NCBI RefSeq assembly: GCF_021347895.1
Contig: NC_067118.1
Coordinates: 15,048,511-15,112,510 of the forward strand
Reading direction: 5' to 3'
DNA: 64,000 nucleotides
From: Acanthochromis polyacanthus
Taxonomy: Eukaryota > Chordata > Actinopteri > Pomacentridae
Position 1 is the first letter of the stretch, and every line of letters starts with the position of its first letter. The notes below the pieces were generated by a model. It was not told the origin of the DNA, searched no databases, and was given only the letters and a program-made list of their open reading frames with translations. Below are positions 10,040 to 21,039 of the stretch, piece by piece. Position numbers and translations under genes: made by a program.

Positions 10040-10388
10040 GGTCTAACAGACATTTAATAGACGTCTAGTCTAAAATAGGTATACCAGAGGTCTAAAAATG
10101 AAAGTTTTTTAAACGTCTAAATTTAGGATTTATGCCTAAAATTGGTCTACAAGAGGTCTAAAAATGAAAGTTTTTTTAGACGTCTAAATTTAGACTAGCC
10201 CGCTACTAGACGTCTAATGAACATCTAAGTGTATACCTGGGTTTATATTCGGTATAAGCATGAACGTCAGATAAACATCTAAAATTTAGACGTCTAAATT
10301 TAGACCTCTAAAAAACTTTCACTTTTAGACCTCTGATAGACCAATTTTAGACTAGACGTCTAAGGAACATTTAGACGTCATTTAGACC
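10040..10388. mobile_element. Foldback element rich in AGACGTCTA
   Basis: The ends are GGTCTAA at 10040 and TTAGACC at 10388. The two halves are largely complementary along about 130 bp each, with repeated sub-motifs GGTCTAAAAATGAAAG and AGACGTCTA, itself palindromic. Two direct copies of a 35-bp stretch lie near 10090 and 10155. There is no coding content. A clear target duplication is not visible, so the superfamily cannot be named. Confidence 0.7.
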
Positions 10389-10640
10389 GAAAAATGCTCG
10401 GTGGGTAGGTCCGATGGAGATGACTTCTTGGGCACCAGGACTAGGCAGGAGGTCTTCCACAGCATTTGTCCTTTCTCCTGGTCCAGGTTTAGGTTGAAGA
10501 GGTGACACAGGACTGGAGACAGCTGGCTGGCACAAGTTTTGAGAATCCTGGGGTTGATGCCGACAGGGCTCAAAGCCTTGCCAAATTGGAGTCTCTCGAG
10601 CTGTCTCGAGTCAACAGTCACAACAGTCACCATAACAGTA
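10389..10640 (-). pseudogene. Rex1/CR1-like LINE reverse-transcriptase fragment
   Basis: The minus strand reads GKALSPVGINPRILKTCASQ followed by LSPVLCHLFNLNLDQ and WKTSCLVLVPKK. This is the start of the RT domain in Rex1/CR1-like LINEs (usual form GKA.GPDGI.PR.LK.CA.QL, then FN.SL, then WK.S..VPVPK). Only about 80 residues are left, with altered key residues (GPDG to SPVG). It is a 5'- and 3'-truncated fragment lying head-to-head with the RTE-like LINE that follows. Confidence 0.65.
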
Positions 10641-10689
10641 AACATATGAATCAATTTCAATGTTGGCTTGTACTTTGTATGCATCATCT

Positions 10690-12682
10690 ATCATCTGACT
10701 TTCAGGAAAGAGTTGAGGCAGGCTTTGGATGGTCAGGAGGTGCTTCCAGATGACTGGACAACTCCAGCAAATGTGATCAGGGAGACAGGTCGGAGAGTAC
10801 TTGGTGTGTCATCTGGAAGGAAAGGAGATAAGGAGACTTGGTGGTGGAATGAGGAGGTGCAGGAGTGGATTCAGAGAAAGAGGTTAGCTAAGAAGAAGTG
10901 GGACACTGAGACGACTGAAGAGAGTAGACAGCAATACAGGGAGTTGCAGCGTAAGGTGAAAGTAGAGGTGGCAAAGGCCAAACAAGGGGCTTACGATGAC
11001 TTGTATTCTAGGTTGGACAGTAAGGAGGGAGAGACTGACCTGTAAAGGTTGGCAAGGCAGAGAGACAGTGATGGGAAGGACGTGCAGCAGGTTAGGGTGA
11101 TAAAGGATAAGGATGGAAGTGTGTTGACAGGTGCCAATAGTTTGATGGGAAGATGGAAAGAGTACTTTGAAGAGTTGATGAATGAGGAAAATGAGAGAGA
11201 ATGAAGAATAGAAGAGGTGACTGTTGTGGACCAGGAAGTAGCAAAGATTAGTAAGGATGAAGTGAGGACGGCATTGAAGAGGATGAAGAGTGGAAAGGCA
11301 CTTGGTCCTGATGATATACCTGTGGAGGTATGGAAGTGTCTTGGAGAGGTAGCAGTAGAGTTTCTGACTGGGTTGTTCAACAGGATCTTAGATAGTGAGA
11401 AGATGCCCGAGGAATGGAGGAGAAGTGTGCTGGTGCCCATCTTTAAGAACAAGGGAGATGTGCAGAGTTGTGGCAACTACAGAGGAATAAAACTGATGAG
11501 CCACACGATGAAGCAATGGGAAAGAGTAGTTGAAGCTAGACTAAGGGCAGAGGTGAACATCTGTGAGCAGCAGTATGGTTTCATGCCAAGAAAGAGTACA
11601 ACGGATGCAATATTTGCTCTGAGAATCTTGATAGACAAGTACAGAGAAGGTCAGAAGGAGCTGCATTGTGTCTTTGTAGATCTGGAGAAAGCTTATGACA
11701 GGGTGCCCAGAGAGGAACTGTGGTTTTGTATGAGGAAGTCTGGAGTGGCAGAGAAGTATGTTAGAGTGGTGCAGGACATGTATGAGGACTGTAAGACAGT
11801 GGTGATGTGTGCTTTAGGTGTGACAGAGGAGTTCAAGATGGAGGTGGGACTACATCAGGGATCAGCTCTGAGCCCCTTCTTGTTTGCTATGGTGATGGAC
11901 AGGATGACAGACGAGGTTAGACAGGAGTCTCCATGGACTATGATGTTTGCAGATGACATTGTGATCTGTAGTGAGAGCAGGGAACAGGTGGAGGAGAAGC
12001 TAGAGGCGTGGAGGTTTGCCCTGGAAAGGAGAGGAATGAAGGTTAGCCGCAGCAAGACGGAGTATCTGTGTGTGAATGAGAGGGACCCAAGTGGAAGAGT
12101 GAGGTTACAGGGAGAAGAGAGCAAGAATTGGAGGATTTTAAGTACTTAGGATCGACAGTCCAGAGCAATGGAGAGTCTGGAAAAGAGGTGAAGAAGCGTA
12201 TACAGGCAGGCTGGAACGGCTGGAGAAAAGTGTCAGGTGTGATGTGTGATAGAAGAGTTTCAGCTAAAATGAAAGGAAAGGTTTACAAAACTGTGGTGAG
12301 ACCAGCCATGTTGTTTGGTCTGGAGACAGTGTCCCTGAGGAAAAGACAAGAGGCAGAGCTGGAGGTAGCAGAACTGAAGATGCTGAGGTTGTCTTTGGGA
12401 GTGACCAGGATGGATAGGATCAGGAATGAGTACATCAGAGGGACAGCACATGTTAGAGGCTTTGGAGATAAAGTCAGAGAGGCCAGACTGAGATGGTTTG
12501 GACATGTCCAGAGGAGAGAGAGTGAATATATTGGTAGAAGGATGCTGAGTTTGCCACTGCCAGGCAGGAGGCCTAGAGGAAGACCAAAGAGGAGGTTTAT
12601 GGATGTGGTTAAAGAGAACATGAAGGTAGTTGGTGTGACAAAAGAAGATGCAGCAGACAGGGTTAGATGGAGGCAATTGATT
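10690..12682 (+). pseudogene. RTE-like LINE polyprotein, 5'-truncated and broken (copy 1)
   Basis: Encodes the linker after the endonuclease (ELRQALDGQEVLPDDW, ETWWWNEEVQEWIQRKR) and then a whole reverse-transcriptase domain: fingers KRMKSGKALGPDDIPVEVWK, motif A FVDLEKAYDRVPRE near 11671, motif B GLHQGSALSPFLFA, motif C FADDIVIC near 11947, and the C-terminal stretch with RWFGHVQRRESEYIGRRML and GRRPRGRPKRRF. It is inactive: a TAA at 11043 replaces a Tyr codon, a TGA lies near 11203, and a 1-base loss near 12127 shifts frame within GEESK|VEDFKYLGS. The related minus-strand copy at 39912-42491 is a useful comparison. The gene would supply RT for target-primed retrotransposition. Assignment to the RTE clade rests on recognised protein style, not on a search. 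Confidence 0.85.
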
Positions 12683-12716
12683 CGCTGTGGCGATCCCTGA
12701 AGGGATCGCCACAGCG
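12683..12716. repeat. 34-bp hairpin at LINE 3' end
   Basis: Arms CGCTGTGGCGATCCCT and AGGGATCGCCACAGCG are perfect 16-bp complements around a 2-base centre (GA). The left arm is the end of the LINE reading frame (RCGDP then TGA). In the sister copy at 39912-42491 the same point continues into AAAGCCGAAAGG, so here the LINE tail was replaced by an inverted copy of its own last bases. Confidence 0.85.
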
Positions 12717-12850
12717 ATCATTTTGTCATTTTGAATCATTTTGTCATGATTCATTACACATGAGTTGGTCACTTTGCAAAAGTGAACCAAATACACACCA
12801 AGCAATAATCAGTAAGTATCTGCACAATTTGAGAATGGGTTTTGAAAGCC

Positions 12851-12860
12851 TATATAAAAG
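12851..12860 (+). promoter_or_regulatory. TATA box of Tc1-like gene
   Basis: TATATAAAAG lies about 40 bases before the transposase ATG at 12891, the usual placement for a compact transposon promoter. Confidence 0.4.
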
Positions 12861-12890
12861 GCCACCATTGTTAGTTCAGTGAATAGCATC

Positions 12891-13040
12891 ATGCCCCGTC
12901 TATCACATGAACAACGTCTCCGGGCACTGGGTATGGTGGAGGGCGGTTTGAGCTACAGTGATGTAGCCAAACAAATGGAGGCCATACTCGGTATTGACTG
13001 TTGTGACTTTGTGTTTGGCAGGTGCTGTTTTCTTTTGTGA
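12891..13040 (+). pseudogene. Tc1-type transposase N-terminal fragment
   Basis: The frame starts MPRLSHEQRLRALGMVEGG and continues LSYSDVAKQ, which is the first helix-turn-helix (paired-like) DNA-binding unit of Tc1/mariner transposases. It then loses similarity and stops at TGA after 49 residues; the second DNA-binding unit and the DDE catalytic domain are gone. Retained binding residues could in principle bind element ends, but nothing here shows expression. Confidence 0.65.
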
Positions 13041-13195
13041 AATTCTTCATTTTAAAATCATTCTTGAAACTTTAGATTTTTGTTTCTGTATGCCAATATG
13101 CTAAACAAATGATTCATACGAAGAAAATCCAGTTTCGGGCTTCAAAATAAAAATTATGTTGAAAAATATGGTCTCAAAGTTTTTAATGACTGTCA

Positions 13196-13196
<1 letters not shown>

Positions 13197-13242
<46 letters not shown>

Positions 13243-13245
13243 CGC
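13197..13245. repeat. (TA)n(TG)n microsatellite
   Basis: About 30 bases of TA repeats followed by GTGTGTGTGTGTGC. Confidence 0.95.
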
Positions 13246-14353
13246 AATTATAAAAATTCGCATTTTATATCAGTTTTACATCATTCAAAATGTCCTGGCA
13301 ATGTCCTAGAAAATCATTCTTCAAACTATTACTGTGTATTTGAGAAAGCAAAAGCTAAGGACAGTCAGTAGCATGGCTTATTTTTTTCTATTGCACCCTT
13401 CTTTTAAGCTGCACCCACACAGCCCACCTCCGAGGGCCTTCATTGAAGTCCATAATTTCCAAATTGCACTCAGGATCTGATTGTCTCTATTTTCTGCCTT
13501 GTTGTAGAGGTACACCTACAGCACAATGCCTGCAATACAGTAAGTTAATGTAATCACACTTTCCAAGGGTGTGCATTAAGTAAATGAGGTGCTACACTCA
13601 GTGAGAGGGCCCTGTGTGCCAGGGCTTGACCAACCTCTTAACTATCTCACACAGTGTCACTGCAGGAAACCCAATGCTAGGAAAGATTGGATATAAGTAC
13701 AGCATCATGAGAAATAATACAGGCACTCTCGTAAGGGACACATTTAGATTTGGTGAATTTGCCCTGTACCTGCTCATGTCACTGACAATACACCATTGTG
13801 ATTTTTCTTAAATGAAGGAGTGGGACTAAAACTCCCCACTTAATAGGTGTGGGACAATGAGCCAAGTTCCAGGATGTTTTGCGTTCATGCTCTTTCAGCT
13901 CAATGACCTGGACATAAAGAAACCTCTACGCAGACTCAGGTAAAGCATCCAGTCCTCATTGTCATGGCACTTGCAAACAGAAATGCAAACCATGGTGCTG
14001 GAATGTAATGCATGCAGCTGATACATGTTGCTCAAGTTAAATTAGCACAGTTATTGTACACTATACTGCCACAACACATCCAGGCAAACTCTGTATACTA
14101 TGTCATTCCAACATGCATTTAACTTTCACATGAGACTTTAGAGTTCATGCAGGTCTAAATTTTATTTTCTCAACTAATTTTGATGTTGTGCCATAAAAGC
14201 ACTTATCTCTGAAACTGATGTTTGGTGATAATCAAATGTTTTGGGCAAAGACCACATCAGCAGTCAAATTGTATGGTCACATTGTGAAAAAAAAAAAAAA
14301 AAAAAAACACTACTTCATTTTAATAGTTGAATATAAAGCGATAGACTTACTTT
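13246..14353. other. No recognised feature
   Basis: Mixed single-copy-looking sequence with an A-run at about 14287-14306. No coding exon is recognised. Confidence 0.5.
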
Positions 14354-14600
14354 ACACTGATGAGCAAAAATATGACAATCTCCGAATATTAAACTGTTGG
14401 TCCTTTGTGTGCCACTAAAACACCTCTGACCCAGCCATGGACTCTCTATCCTCTCAAGGTACTCTGTAGTTGTAGGGCCCAAGACATTTTAACCATATTC
14501 TTTAAGTCCTCTAAATAGTGAGTTGATCAGACTTGTTTCAGCACATTCCCAAACACTGTCAAATGGTTTATCATAGTTTGTTCATGTTCATACCACTGTC
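14354..14600 (+). repeat. Degenerate dispersed fish repeat (ACTGATGAGCAAAA type)
   Basis: It starts TTACACTGATGAGCAAAAATA and carries TGTTGGTCCTTTGTGTGCCA, TCTGACCCAGCCATGGACTC. This order matches a common teleost repeat that starts with an ACTGATC/GAGCCA-like motif and contains the TGTTGGTC...GCCACCAAAAC block. Only the first part is clear; the end is lost. Assigned from memory. Confidence 0.4.
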
Positions 14601-14702
14601 AGTAGGTATGTACGCTGGTGACTTTAAGCACACTTAAAGACTTTTGGAGACGTGCAGACTCCATTGAATTTTTGGCTGTTGTCAAAAACAGGCTGCTCAT
14701 GA

Positions 14703-15284
14703 TGTCACAAGCGGCGGTGGTAGAACCCAGGCGCAGATACCAACAGGCAGGCAACAGGTGTAAGTAGTGAAAATAGGGTTTATTAAACCAAAATCCAGAA
14801 TTCAGTAGCAGAAAACAACACAAGGGACACGTACTCACAATAGTGATAATCCTCTCCTACAGGAAGGAACCAGCTGCGGCAAGTCTAAAAACACAGAGTC
14901 CTAAAAGGGGTTGAGTCCACAAAAGAAAAAAAACCCAATAATGTCCAAAAGCAGTAGGATCCAGAAGGGGAAATCTTCAAAAGTCCAGCGTTGGGGAGAA
15001 TCAGAAGGAGTGAGGGGAAAACCATATATGGGACAGTCTGCACTATGATGCTCCCACACACAATGAGGGGAGCAGAGGATTTTTAAACTGAAAGGGGAAG
15101 GCAGGTGAATAGCGTTGGCTGATTACTCCACAGCTGAGTCTCGTGCTGCAATTATCTGTCCTCCAGCAGGTAATTAGCTGGGAGAGAGAGAGGGAGACAG
15201 GGACAAAAACCAGGCAGGAGCTGGAACAGCATCCTGACAGAGGCAGGAACAAAAACCAGTCAGGAGCCGGACGGCTTCCTGACA
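14703..15284 (-). mobile_element. Solo-LTR-like element A
   Basis: A 582-bp unit bounded by TGTCA (14703) and TGACA (15284) and flanked by a 5-bp duplication CATGA (14698-14702 and 15285-15289). On the minus strand it ends with GGTTTAATAAACCC, a polyadenylation-signal-bearing region, about 60 bases before the end, as in an LTR. TG...CA ends with a 5-bp duplication are the mark of integrase-mediated LTR insertion. There is no internal coding region, so it is a solo LTR or a very short non-autonomous element. Confidence 0.7.
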
Positions 15285-15289
15285 CATGA

Positions 15290-17681
15290 CTTTAGATCGA
15301 TCACATCCAGTATGCTAACAATGAGAACCACTTGTTTTACCACCTAGCGTAGCATATCCAAGACCTTAACATGAGCAATCATTAGATAATCAGTGTTATA
15401 TACTTTGTGAGTAGCTGTGCAGCTTGACTCACTGGTATATGTGTCATGACACTAAATATGAATGTTTAACTGTCTGTCAAAAAGCAAAACACAGCCTACC
15501 ATATTTCTATATTTTTGGAATATTTAAGTCTTCTTTTATATTTTATATATCACTAGTGATACTGTTTTGAACAATACAGAAAAGCTAAAAATGGATGTGC
15601 AAAAGTGATAAGATTTGAACGTGCTTTACAAGTGAAAATTTAACATAACAGAAAACCAAGCCAAACTGGTAACTATCAACTTGCAGATGCCAACTTATCA
15701 TGATCTAAACATTCAGAAATTCTAGAAATATCAGTAAGCTTTTACACTCACAATTCTTGCAGTCCATTATTACATATTGATACTATACTATGCATTTTTT
15801 TCCCCTCCAGCATTAACACACAACACGTCACACAACACGCTTCATCATTTTCACTCTGCCACAACTCCGTTGCTATACATTCTTCAGTTTGTAAGGTGCT
15901 TTAATATTTTCAGCTAAGGGCCAACATCTACATGCTAACATACAGTCTGAATATGATGATATTTGGCTTGTAATTTACCATGTTCACAGTTTTAGTTTAG
16001 TTACTTCTGTAGTTATCATTGGGGAATCTGCACTTGTCCATTAGCAGGGAGCATGTGTCACAGATGATGTTAACTTGCTGAATGTACATAGAGAAGAAAC
16101 TGAATGTTTCATCCTGTAAGGGAACATGAATTTCTGAATTATTTTTCATGGCAATCCAATCCACTTTGAAATAAAAATGCCAGCCTGTGGTGATGCTGGG
16201 GGAAAAGTCACAGGATAAAGTACTGCAAGATTAATCCTGTGAGAACCATGAATATATACAACAAATTGCATGACTGTCCACCCAATAGAGATATTTCTAG
16301 TAGTAGAATGACTCCCCATACGCAATTGTTTTCTCTCTGAAGGTAGTATAGCACCTGCCTCATACTTTAACTTAATAAATGTAACGACTACAAATAATAC
16401 TAAGCTTAAATTTTGATGCCCCTTTGCCTCATGCCTAAGTTAACCTTTTAGTGTCTGGCCTTTAGCACGCTTGTCAGTAATTGGCAGGGTAGGTGCTGGC
16501 TGATAAAACACATCACAGAAATTATGATCTTAAAAATCACTGAACATGTGGTTCATGCTTCAGAAACTAGTCTATAAAATGTATCAATGACATTTCGTGT
16601 CATGGTAGCTTGTAGTATAAACTGAAACAAAAAAAAGATTTTACTCAGCAAGCAGAGTAATTTGCATGGCAGTAAATATGCATGCCGATTTATACTGATT
16701 TGACCTGCAAAGTGAAATAATGTGCTGCATTCATGTACACGTTCTCTATCAGCAAAAGTGTCATCTCTTATTTTCTATTCCTCCCAGAGAACACAAGTGA
16801 ACTGTCACAGTGGTGGTAGATCCTGTCAATAAAATGCAAAAAACAACAGCCTGAACAGAGACATTTCCATGGCATGTTGTTTGCAACAAAGCTGCTTGAT
16901 TACCCCTCCTGCACTTTCCATTTCGTATAATGGGACAATTAGTCGCTCCATACACTACGTGTTTATCCGCCCACTCACCCTAAAATGGCAAAGAAGGGAG
17001 TAATTGTGCACATTCACCTGCAGCCACTTAGAGGAAAGCCACAGGGACACATGGCTGGGAGAGAGACTGCACCCATTATTAGGTAAATCTTGTGTTTTCT
17101 TCTTGATTTTACTACTACAGGTCTTAGACTAAAATACTTGCAATCCTTTCTTCAACTCTGCTGCATGATGATATGTGGAAATACACAATATATATGGGTG
17201 CTTGTGTAGAGGGCAAGTGAAGCACTCAGTCAAGTTAGCATAATTCACTGCATGTATTTCCACTCTGGTCAAAAGTGTAGATGTTAAAATGTTTCACCAT
17301 CAATATATAAATTGTAGGGTAGATGTTCACTCAAATGGGGTGAATATTATTAATATTCACATATGGCGTATTTGCTAGGGCTGCAACTCTTGAATTAGTG
17401 AATCATCTAAGAGCAATTTACGGCATCAAAAGCGGAGGTGAGCATGCTACGCAACAGAAATAACTGTCCAGGCGGAGCATTGAACACGGATAGACATCAG
17501 TGCTGTATCATAAATATGCATGATACAGCGCAGATGTCCACTGTATTGTAAACGTGGATGTACGCACTGTATCGTGCATGTATTATATATGTATATATGA
17601 ACCCTAGTTCCTCTCCCACTTCAAGCAAGTACTAACAGCATCTGCAATCCTTCCCTCGCTTATTCTAGTTTATTCTTCAAG
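15290..17681. other. No recognised feature
   Basis: AT-rich sequence with no recognised gene or repeat. GC-richer patches near 17030-17080 and 17420-17580 show no coding signature. Confidence 0.5.
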
Positions 17682-17804
17682 ATGGCGTCTGCAGCCCTTT
17701 GTGAAAACTGGGCTCTAGCAGAGTTAGCTGTCACTTTCCGAAAGTACATAGGAGCTTTTCATTCAAAAACGGCCCTGTTTGTCAAATCCATCAAGAAAAA
17801 AAGG
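17682..17804 (+). other. Exon-like open frame with splice donor
   Basis: The frame begins MASAALCENWALAELAVTFR and continues to SIKKKR, where AAAAAG|GTAGGT forms a good donor; unspliced, the next codon is TAG. The ATG context (AAGATGG) is favourable. No family is recognised and no partner exon is seen downstream. It could be the first exon of an old transposon gene. Confidence 0.2.
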
Positions 17805-18149
17805 TAGGTACATGAATACAGCCATGGATTCCAAAATTATGACCCAATTTTTGAACAGCCATTTCACCATTTTTGTTGTACATATTTGTTACTTTAAAAT
17901 GTTTCTCTAACTTCAGTCATAAGAAATTTTTGTGGTAATGATCACTTGTTAAAATTACAGAATTTCTTTGTCATAAAATCTAAAAATTGTGACGTGACAG
18001 CACTTTTTTTGCCGCTAGTTGCGTACATGAGGTTTTTTTTGAGCATATGGTACAGAAGCAAGCACTAGGCCATTCGCTTTTTTGCACCAGCAATCGAAGA
18101 GCTTGCCGTCTTTGTTTAACTCTTCTAACCACACCCAGCGCCATTTATT

Positions 18150-18400
18150 TTTACTTACTCCACCAAGGAACATGGCAGAGTTATGTGACAATCAGCGTAC
18201 ATTTGTCCTTCCGTGTATTTGTCTGTGCACAACATTACTCAAAAAAGTGGAATAACGGATTTGGATGAAATTTTCAAAGAAGGTCAGAAATGATACAAGG
18301 ACCAAGTGATTACATTTTGGCAGTGATGCAGCTTATAGTCTGGATCCATGGATTTGTTAAACATTTTTGTATCATTGCAAGATAGTACCATGGTGTCACT
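18150..18400 (+). repeat. Dispersed repeat, CCNCCAAGGA...GTTATGTGAC family, plus copy
   Basis: It begins with a degenerate CTCCACCAAGGA and includes GAGTTATGTGACA, ACATTTGTCCTTCCGTGTAT, ACATTACTCAAAAAAGTGGA, TAACGGATTTGGATGAAATT and TTACATTTTGGCAGTGATGC. The same order of motifs, less decayed, is on the minus strand at 21040-21240. This is a widespread animal repeat whose class I cannot name safely. Confidence 0.65.
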
Positions 18401-18471
18401 GTAACTATGACAACAAGTGAACACTATGTCAGCTGCCTGCTGATGATCACGATTACGATCCTGCTACACAT

Positions 18472-18717
18472 CTACCACTGCAGACTTATCTGTCGGAAAT
18501 CATACAACAACTGAGCAATCTTAGCAAAATACCACGGTCTTTGAGTGCTTTTCTTGTTAAGTCCTTTATCCGTGAGGACGTTGTCCTGTAGCTTCAAAAA
18601 TCTGTTCTCCATTCTCGGGATATCAGCGTACTCCGTGAAACTGCGTGAAACTCCAACATGGACTAACTTGCATCTGGATGTCATCTTTCTAAGACCTGGA
18701 CCCACTCTACTTGCCAT
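18472..18717 (-). other. Unrecognised open frame
   Basis: An 81-codon minus-strand frame starting MASRVGPGLRKMTSRCKLVH. It has a plain, basic composition and no recognised domain. No splice or polyadenylation signals support it. It may be a remnant of a transposon gene or chance. Confidence 0.15.
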
Positions 18718-19063
18718 AGGTTAGTGATATTAGTTTGGTTGAGAGAGAAAGCTGCGATGCTCTCATTCCATTTGTAGATGAATTCGATAGGCAATGTAGT
18801 CCTATCTTTCGTTTTTCCGAGCCAAAAGCCAGCGCTGCACACCAGAAATCTGGTACGGTGCTGGAATACTTTAAGCCATGCACTTGCGCTTCAGGACACA
18901 GTTTGATGATGTGATGTTTTCAGTGCTGGTAAATGCCGGTGAAATTCAAGCATTATTTCAGGTTCTCATGATAGGCAAAAAATATAACAAAAAAAATAAC
19001 GATATTAACCAATATTACATTTTTCACCCAATATCAATGTCCCTGATTTATAGTTTTCCTTAA

Positions 19064-19982
19064 AGCTCGTGTCCGGAGTTTCCGTTTGTTTTCAATTTAT
19101 GTATCATTGTTTAACAAAGCTTAAATGTGTTAGTCTAGTTCAATACTATAATATAATGTTAGTATGATGCGATATGAAAATTTATTCATGAGCTCCGCCT
19201 TCCTCTCATAGACCCCCATGTTATTCCAAAAAGCGCCGGTCGCTGCCGACCAATCAAGTTCGAGCTTCAGCTTTGTCATGCTGTCAATCAACGGTTACGC
19301 GCACAGCAAGCAAGCCCATGCAGAGGTGCGCGAGCTACGCACTACGCAACCGCGAGCACATTTGTTTTGCTTGTGGAGGAGATGAGAGAGCATCAGGGAT
19401 CAGCAACTTCCAGAAAAGTTACAAATCCCACGGCTTGTCAGGCCAAGAGACTGCAGGACGTTTTTTGGCTCGGGGTGCTCGTGTCGCTCCCCGACCACGG
19501 CCTCCATAGCCCGCCTGACGGCTTCGTTTAGATGCCCGACCTCTGGAGGAAGATGTTGGGGCGTCTGGGACATACTCTTCGTCAGAGGAGTCATGCAATT
19601 CTGAACTCTAGATAGAAATAAATAAACAATGTAACACATATACACGCGTAAATGCACTAAGTTTGATAAACAACGTCATCGAGAGGGATACACGAGTGTA
19701 ATCACATATTCAAACTTTACTCGTTCGTCCTAGCAGATTCATGTTATTTTGGTATTAGGACAAGTTAGACTCAATACAGAATTCTAACGTAATTCCTTTA
19801 TTATTTACTAAATGTACTAAATGTAGAGGAGTGGAAAACAGCAAAACAGGCAAGATGCTGCAGCACTCCGGGCACTCCTGTCAGGTACTGCGCGCGTGCA
19901 CAAATAAAGGGGCGAAATCAGAGGGAGGGTGGGACCAACAGTGTTTTGGGAGACGCTGCGATTCAAACTCCGGACACGAGCT
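19064..19982 (-). mobile_element. TTAA-flanked DNA transposon, non-autonomous
   Basis: Perfect 18-bp inverted ends AGCTCGTGTCCGGAGTTT (19064-19081) and AAACTCCGGACACGAGCT (19965-19982), each bordered by TTAA (19060-19063 and 19983-19986). The length is 919 bp. TTAA duplication is the mark of piggyBac and Kolobok superfamilies; the TIR does not look like piggyBac, so Kolobok-like is my inference. It carries one protein-coding exon on the minus strand (19419-19607) and no transposase catalytic domain. Confidence 0.85.
19419..19607 (-). pseudogene. Terminal exon of transposon accessory protein (acidic then RG-rich)
   Basis: The exon starts in phase 0 after a TATCTAG acceptor and runs 62 codons to TAA. 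It has an acidic start (SSELHDSSDEEYVPDAP), a Ser/Arg stretch, an RG-rich basic part (GYGGRGRGATRAPRAKKR) and a terminal WPDKPWDL. Such acidic-plus-RG tails occur in accessory proteins of fish TTAA elements, but I cannot name the family. No upstream exon with ATG remains between this block and the right-hand TIR, so the exon is a leftover of a larger gene. Confidence 0.5.
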
Positions 19983-19986
19983 TTAA

Positions 19987-20650
19987 TGAAATTGTAACAA
20001 TATCATCAGAAAATGATGCATTTTTTAATTGATCTTTTATTGATTATTAGTCGGATCAAGGCCCCACTGAGGAGAGGGTGTGCAGGAAGTAACCAGGTCA
20101 TGAAAAGTTGCTGTGCTGATGTTTCTGTTTTTGGACAGTGCTTCCGTGGAAATAAACCCACTTCCAGTAGGCAACAGATTTGTCTTCATTTCATTCTTCA
20201 CACACAATGCAGAATTTATGAAATGGCACTGTAAAGCCAGATGGGCTACGCTTAGTCAGCTAGGATAGGCTCCGCAGTCACAACACACATGCTTTGCTCC
20301 ACTATGTAAAGAATAGAATGAATAAGTAAAACCATTAAAGAAGCCAGTGAGACTCATTCCTACTTTCACTAAACCAGCAAATTATTCCCACCCAGATGTT
20401 GTGCAGACTGACGTTGTTTGGGGCAGAAGAGGCCCACACTTGCTTTACATAATTTATGCATTGTATAGCTACTTTGAATTGTCATAGGTAATGTTTTAGT
20501 ACCAGTAAGGACAAGTGTGAACTAAAATTTGAGAATAAAACTACTAAATTGTTGTAGTGTTATTTTTTGTACAAAGTAGGAAATAAATAATGCAAAAAGG
20601 AAGGTTAATTTTACTGCCAGTTTTATGCTTTAGCTAAAAAGCCACTAAGT
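19987..20650. other. No recognised feature
   Basis: AT-rich; no gene or repeat recognised. Confidence 0.5.
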
Positions 20651-20915
20651 GCAGCTGTGGAACAGGTAGAGCAGGTCGTCCAATTATTGAAGGGTCGGTG
20701 GTTCGATTCCCGCTCTGTCCTAGTCATGTGCTTTACCCACCTTGCCTCCAGTGCTGCTCTCACTCTGGTGTATGAATGTTGGTGGTGGTCGGAGGGGCCG
20801 TAGGCGCGGACTGGCAACCACACTTCCGTCAGTCTGCCCCAGGGCAGCTGTGGCTACAATGTAGTTTACCACCACCAGAGTGAGAATGTGTGAGTGAATG
20901 AATAATGGATCCATT
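20651..20915 (+). repeat. tRNA-derived SINE
   Basis: It starts GCAGCTGTGGAACAGGTAGA (A-box region with GGTAGAGCAGGTCGTCCA), has a B box GGTTCGATTCC at 20700-20710, and continues through CAGGGCAGCTGTGGCTACAA to a tail GTGTGAGTGAATGAATAATG. This is the layout of a common teleost tRNA-derived SINE, with pol III boxes in the head and a LINE-type tail. It is slightly decayed. Confidence 0.8.
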
Positions 20916-21039
20916 GTGAACCGCACAATCACATTCTTAACCAGTTGAGCTATCTGGACACCTTGCTCCAATTTGTTGGACGACATACTAACCTATGATG
21001 TTTTTGTCATATTTTGGACCACATACTAAAAATACTAAA

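Larger units (their letters stand above)
12717..13196 (+). mobile_element. Tc1/mariner element, internally deleted
   Basis: It contains a promoter region and the start of a Tc1-type transposase but jumps, after about 30 residues, to a 3'-terminal-like AT-rich stretch ending GACTGTCAGTGTATA. The exact outer ends are not clear because the 5' side abuts the LINE hairpin and the 3' side runs into a TA repeat. This is a typical deletion derivative that would need transposase from elsewhere. Confidence 0.55.

Noticed and set aside
10991..11476. 161-codon minus-strand frame opposite the LINE
   Set aside because: It is the reverse shadow of the RT gene; the same shadow appears opposite the second copy at 41164-41649.
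20651..20760. Functional tRNA gene
   Set aside because: A- and B-box-like sequences are present, but the anticodon arm and acceptor pairing do not form and the sequence continues into a SINE body.
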